Shown: one piece after another, positions 21,746 to 24,457 of the stretch
Layout: every line of letters starts with the position of its first letter
Numbering within the stretch: position 1 is the first letter of the stretch
Source: a virus
IMG/VR virus record: IMGVR_UViG_3300048927_000642
Span: 1-24,457 of that record
Strand: one strand, 5' to 3'
Length of the DNA stretch: 24,457 nucleotides
Notes under the pieces: model-generated
Seen by the model: only the letters and a program-made list of their open reading frames with translations
The model's database searches: none
Told to the model about the DNA's origin: nothing
Made by a program: the position numbers and the translations under genes

Positions 21746-22113
21746 CAGCCCTTGCCCCTTCGTTGGTCATAGCGCCTCAGGCGAGCAAGAGCCTCTTCCA
21801 CCTGCGCAGATCTTGGAGCCACAGATGGAGTGCTGGAGCCAACACGCCCACGCGTGGTCCAGTCGCTGGCGTTGTGAATAGCCCGATAGAGTTCACTCTT
21901 CTCATAGAGCTGCTTGCCCATGAAGTTCCTGGGGACAAGGCCGAGATCGGGAGCGTTCTTCCGGAACTGGCCAGACGACACACCGCAATAGTGCGCCGAC
22001 TCGTCAACAGTGAGCCACTCCTTGCCTGAAATATCGAAGCGAAGGACCGCCAACTGCTGGCGGAGAGCCTTGATCTCGTCCTGCAGGGAAATGTCGGGTT
22101 CAGAGGTGTCCAT
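21745..22113 (-). CDS. HTH / coiled-coil regulator upstream of integrase 2
   Basis: A 122-residue protein. The N-terminal helix (LQDEIKALRQQLAVLRFDIS) looks like a coiled coil for dimerisation. It is followed by WLTVDESAHYCGVSSGQFRK and GLVPRNFMGKQLYEKSELYR, an excisionase-like HTH and wing ending in a Y.k.EL.rai helix. The stop is fused to the next start (TGATG). It forms a three-gene minus-strand module with the HTH protein and integrase 2. Confidence 0.65.
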   Translation of the reverse strand: MDTSEPDISLQDEIKALRQQLAVLRFDISGKEWLTVDESAHYCGVSSGQFRKNAPDLGLVPRNFMGKQLYEKSELYRAIHNASDWTTRGRVGSSTPSVAPRSAQVEEALARLRRYDQRRGKG

Positions 22114-22376
22114 CTAGATCTCCGCCTACGTGTCCCCGAGCACCCTGCCACAGCACGAGCTACGCCGGAACCTCGGGGATCAGCCAACACTACTCCATGC
22201 CGTGATGCTTAGCCTGTCCTGCCTACCTTTTGAAAATGGTGCTTTTACCATTCAATGTCCGTTCCGAGAACTTCGTCGCAGCCCTGTACTTAGGGAGTGG
22301 ACGGCGGACATGTTGCCTGATATTCAACTATCCATCGGGGATTGTCGGTTGAAGATCAACTATCGGAGTAGCTGCG
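22114..22376. other. Divergent intergenic region with AT-rich palindrome
   Basis: This 263-bp gap separates the divergent integrase-2 module and the exported-protein pair, so it should hold promoters for both. Its centre is AT-rich for this window. At 22230-22255, TTGAAAATGGT pairs with ACCATTCAA around GCTTTT (two extra A on one arm). It could be an operator or the recombination core of integrase 2. No clear -35/-10 pair was assigned. Confidence 0.45.
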
Positions 22377-23495
22377 ATGCAATGGAAGTTGCATGGATGC
22401 CGTTGGTACGTATGGTCGCTATGCCTTGCGCTTTGGGCATGTCTACTCTTTCCAGGCACTGCCGGTGCCGATGATCTAAAAAAGGATCTTGACTACTTTG
22501 CGTACTGCGTGACAGGGCCCTGCAATATATATGCTGGGGGTGGACCAGGGCCTTACGAATATAAGAGCAAGATGTACCCCGATGAGGCTTCGGCAGCCGC
22601 TCAAGCAGAGGCCGATTACCTCCAAAAGAACGGATGGGACGTCCCGCAGCCAAGCTCCCCATGGCGCACTCGCTGCGGCCCCGCCGATGTGAGTATAGTC
22701 TCGGTGGTCTACTATCCCTATCCGCAGCAGTGGTCCGGCCATCTGAAGTTCGCACATACCTGTCAAAGCTATCGGCCGGACGGACTCTCGCCACCCGGAA
22801 CGCCGCGCCAGTATGTTCGGAGTATTCAACTCAGGGCTGTTTGTAGAGCTGGATTTAAGATGAACTATAACACCGGTCAATGCCTCAGAGTTCCCAATGA
22901 TTGCGCCCGCTATCCTGACAACAGTGGCTATGGATGCGGAAAGAGTGTCGCAGAACTTGAGGCAACTGCTAAGCCTTCGACTGACCCAGCTCGCCTATTC
23001 CACGCACAACAAACTTGCATTGCAAAGAAGTCATGCGAACTGCGTTGTCAGATGGACAATTGCCAGTGGATGGAGCGTGTAATTCCAGCTTTCGTTGACC
23101 CTTACCTTGGAGGAGAGAATCTATGGCCTGTTGTTGAGGCCTCGTGCAATAGCCTTGTCGCGGCAATGGCTGGGCACGGCGTGATAGGTAAATGGATTGC
23201 GGACAGGGAGTGCTTCTCCACTATGGGCTGGTATCACGTCCAGGTCGATCTAAGAGACGCTCTGATCAAGAACGGCTGTGGGTCGCAACGTGATTGGGAT
23301 TTGGTAGGAGAGCAAATTGTGCCTTGTCTCCGGGAGACCCAGCCTGGCCACCCGCAAACCTACTATGAAGTGGGAGGGGTATTCGTGCATTACGCCCGCG
23401 AGAGGGTCAGACAGCAGTGCAGGGCAAGTCGTCCTAATGGCTCGTTGGACATCAACACAGACATCGCGGGGAAAGTATGCGCAGTGCCTCAGTAA
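22377..23495 (+). CDS. Large exported Cys-rich protein of unknown function
   Basis: A 372-residue protein; ATG 22377 has GGAG 8 nt upstream. A Sec signal peptide (WSLCLALWACLLFPGTAGA) precedes a mature chain with many Cys spread along it (AYCVTGPCN, RTRCGPA, HTCQSY, AVCRAGF, QCLRVPNDCAR, YGCGKS). The chain ends KVCAVPQ. Multiple disulfides are expected in the periplasm or outside the cell. No enzyme motif is recognised. It overlaps the next gene by 19 nt, so the two products probably work together. Its position beside the right junction is typical of cargo. Confidence 0.7.
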   Translation: MQWKLHGCRWYVWSLCLALWACLLFPGTAGADDLKKDLDYFAYCVTGPCNIYAGGGPGPYEYKSKMYPDEASAAAQAEADYLQKNGWDVPQPSSPWRTRCGPADVSIVSVVYYPYPQQWSGHLKFAHTCQSYRPDGLSPPGTPRQYVRSIQLRAVCRAGFKMNYNTGQCLRVPNDCARYPDNSGYGCGKSVAELEATAKPSTDPARLFHAQQTCIAKKSCELRCQMDNCQWMERVIPAFVDPYLGGENLWPVVEASCNSLVAAMAGHGVIGKWIADRECFSTMGWYHVQVDLRDALIKNGCGSQRDWDLVGEQIVPCLRETQPGHPQTYYEVGGVFVHYARERVRQQCRASRPNGSLDINTDIAGKVCAVPQ

Positions 23496-23947
23496 CGCTA
23501 GCGGTGCTTGCAATCGCTGCCATGTCATTCTCTGCAGGCGCACAGAGCGACGATAGACCGACATGGAGTCTAAAGACATCAACTCCCAACGCTGATCTGG
23601 TTGGCGAATGGGAGCTATCGACTCTGTCCGGCGCTGCAACCGCCAAGGAGGTGTTCAGCGCGGTGGATGTTGCGCAGGTAGGCGTAGCTAAGGGAACTTC
23701 ATTCCAACTGAGCGTTAAACTCGTAGATCCGGCGGGCAACACAACGGATATCACCGGCTCGCCAAAGCTGATCTATCGGCCGAAAGGCTGCATGTCCATC
23801 GGAACAAACGGAGTCGCGACTGTATTGCAGTCGGCCCCTGCGCCTTGGACGTGCAATACCGGAGACCCAGTTCCGGTTACCGTGATCTACGCCGATCAGG
23901 CGACCGGAGTGGCAGCGGTGAACATGTACCTATTCAAGATTGACTGA
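23477..23947 (+). CDS. Exported beta-rich protein, partner of the upstream gene
   Basis: A 156-residue protein with a Sec signal peptide (SVTLAVLAIAAMSFSAGAQS). The mature part is beta-rich (WSLKTSTPNADLVGEWELST, then FQLSVKLVDPAGNTTDITGS) with two Cys (PKGCMSIG and PWTCNTGD) and could be an immunoglobulin-like or lectin-like fold; that is a guess. ATG 23477 has only a weak GGGGAAAG upstream and lies inside the previous gene, so translation is probably coupled. An effector-plus-partner or two-subunit surface complex fits the layout. Confidence 0.7.
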   Translation: MRSASVTLAVLAIAAMSFSAGAQSDDRPTWSLKTSTPNADLVGEWELSTLSGAATAKEVFSAVDVAQVGVAKGTSFQLSVKLVDPAGNTTDITGSPKLIYRPKGCMSIGTNGVATVLQSAPAPWTCNTGDPVPVTVIYADQATGVAAVNMYLFKID

Positions 23948-24028
23948 GAGCACGCCCTTTTGTCTCAGCATTGTGCGAGATTGGCTGGCAGCGCTGTTCT
24001 GGAGAACCTACGCAAAGCGAGTCATTTT

Positions 24029-24081
24029 GTGAGTCGGATTCCCCTAAATCTTGGGTGACATCCATATAAATCAATTGGATG
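24029..24081. repeat. Right-end candidate arm sites
   Basis: GTGAGTC at 24029-24035 matches the heptamer at 241-247. CATCCA at 24059-24064 and its inverted partner TGGATG at 24076-24081 match the CATCCA units of the left array. Sharing of two motifs between the two ends, both within about 240 bp of the attachment core, supports integrase arm binding. Confidence 0.4.
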
Positions 24082-24099
24082 CATGATCTTTTTGATTGT

Positions 24100-24113
24100 T
24101 GGTGGGCCCACCA
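24100..24113 (+). repeat. Right attachment core (attR)
   Basis: TGGTGGGCCCACCA, an exact direct copy of the tRNA 3' end at 114-127. The bases flanking it differ from the left copy on both sides, so the shared core is 14 bp. It marks the right end of the element. Confidence 0.85.
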
Positions 24114-24137
24114 TTGCATTCAATGGCTTAGGCCATC

Positions 24138-24166
24138 AAAAAGGCACTGCCCTGCGGTGCCTTTTT
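24138..24166 (+). terminator. Rho-independent terminator, probably the original tRNA terminator
   Basis: AAAAAGGCAC (24138-24147) pairs perfectly with GTGCCTTTTT (24157-24166) around a 9-nt loop. It starts 25 bp after the attR core. In an unoccupied chromosome it would lie right behind the tRNA, so it is likely the displaced tRNA terminator. The A/T-symmetric arms make it bidirectional. Confidence 0.85.
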
Positions 24167-24290
24167 CGTTTGGTGCCTACTTGGTGGCTGCATTCCCGGC
24201 AGTGCCCATGCCGCTGTTGGGAGCTGCCATTCTTCGCGCCCCCTGCTGCACTTCGGAGCTGAGCCAGCGCAGCCTTCTCCCGATGGCTCC

Positions 24291-24413
24291 TCATCCTCGA
24301 AATCCACAATCCTGATTCGTTGTGCGCAGCTCGGTCAGCATCTCCTGCTCTTGTCGTTGGAGCGTGGGCTCGCTGATGCCGAAGATGGATCTCCTTCGGT
24401 TCGCACGCTTCAT
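24291..24413 (-). CDS. Possible small remnant ORF in the right flank
   Basis: A 40-codon minus-strand ORF (MKRANRRRSIFGISEPTLQR, then QEQEMLTELRTTNQDCGFRG). After its stop the same frame continues open to about 24180 (RLRWLSSEVQQGARRMAAPN, then SGMGTAGNAATK), which looks protein-like. The two may be parts of one decayed gene with a stop in between. No clear ribosome site is seen. It lies outside the element, in the flanking sequence. Confidence 0.25.
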   Translation of the reverse strand: MKRANRRRSIFGISEPTLQRQEQEMLTELRTTNQDCGFRG

Positions 24414-24457
24414 TCAATGGAATACGTGTCGGCAATCTGCCCGAGGTTGTTAAGAGG

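Noticed and set aside
24136-24435. 99-codon minus-strand ORF in the right flank
   Set aside because: It runs through the terminator hairpin and has an Arg/His-rich composition typical of a wrong frame; a different minus frame looks more protein-like there.

Overview
The window looks like one integrative element of about 24 kb sitting in the 3' end of a tRNA gene in a GC-rich gammaproteobacterium. Protein style (the phage-associated QANIAGGHQQVNN protein, AlpA regulators, a P4-type integrase) is most like Xanthomonadaceae such as Stenotrophomonas, Xanthomonas or Lysobacter. This is a judgement from memory of protein families, not from a search. The left end is an intact tRNA-Ile2 (CAU) at 52-127. 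Its last 14 bases (114-127) recur exactly at 24100-24113. Just beyond that copy is a strong rho-independent terminator (24138-24166) that would normally follow the tRNA, so the element has apparently pushed tRNA and terminator apart.

Left region (0.3-7.7 kb): a P4-type tyrosine recombinase, then a tightly packed, mostly overlapping plus-strand operon. It holds small accessory proteins, a repressor C-terminal-like (S24-like) domain protein without recognisable catalytic residues, two small HTH proteins (one AlpA-like), a P22-type antirepressor, an HNH endonuclease and a winged-helix protein of phage replication type. The replication-type gene runs into a repeat array with a perfect DnaA box (6639-6768), a candidate origin. 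A strong terminator at 7778-7815 closes this block.

Central region (7.9-15.3 kb): two large genes (491 and 784 residues) with the features of phage internal virion / DNA ejection proteins. They are followed by packaging-neighbourhood genes and a degenerate small-terminase-like stretch with three tandem ~48-bp repeats. No large terminase, portal, capsid, tail or lysis gene is visible. A second DNA-binding, possibly replication-type protein (14002-15090) ends next to four helically phased ~11-bp repeats.

Right region (15.4-24.1 kb): accessory genes on both strands. They include four apparently intact exported proteins and one frameshifted one, a small three-span membrane protein, a second AlpA-like regulator, and a minus-strand module of two HTH genes plus a second, complete tyrosine recombinase. 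Two overlapping genes for exported proteins lie beside the right junction.

Two readings fit. One is a decayed prophage that kept its ejection and accessory genes. The other is a phage-satellite-like element that keeps its own replication, regulation and ejection proteins and depends on a helper for capsids. Two integrases and two replication-type proteins suggest a composite origin.
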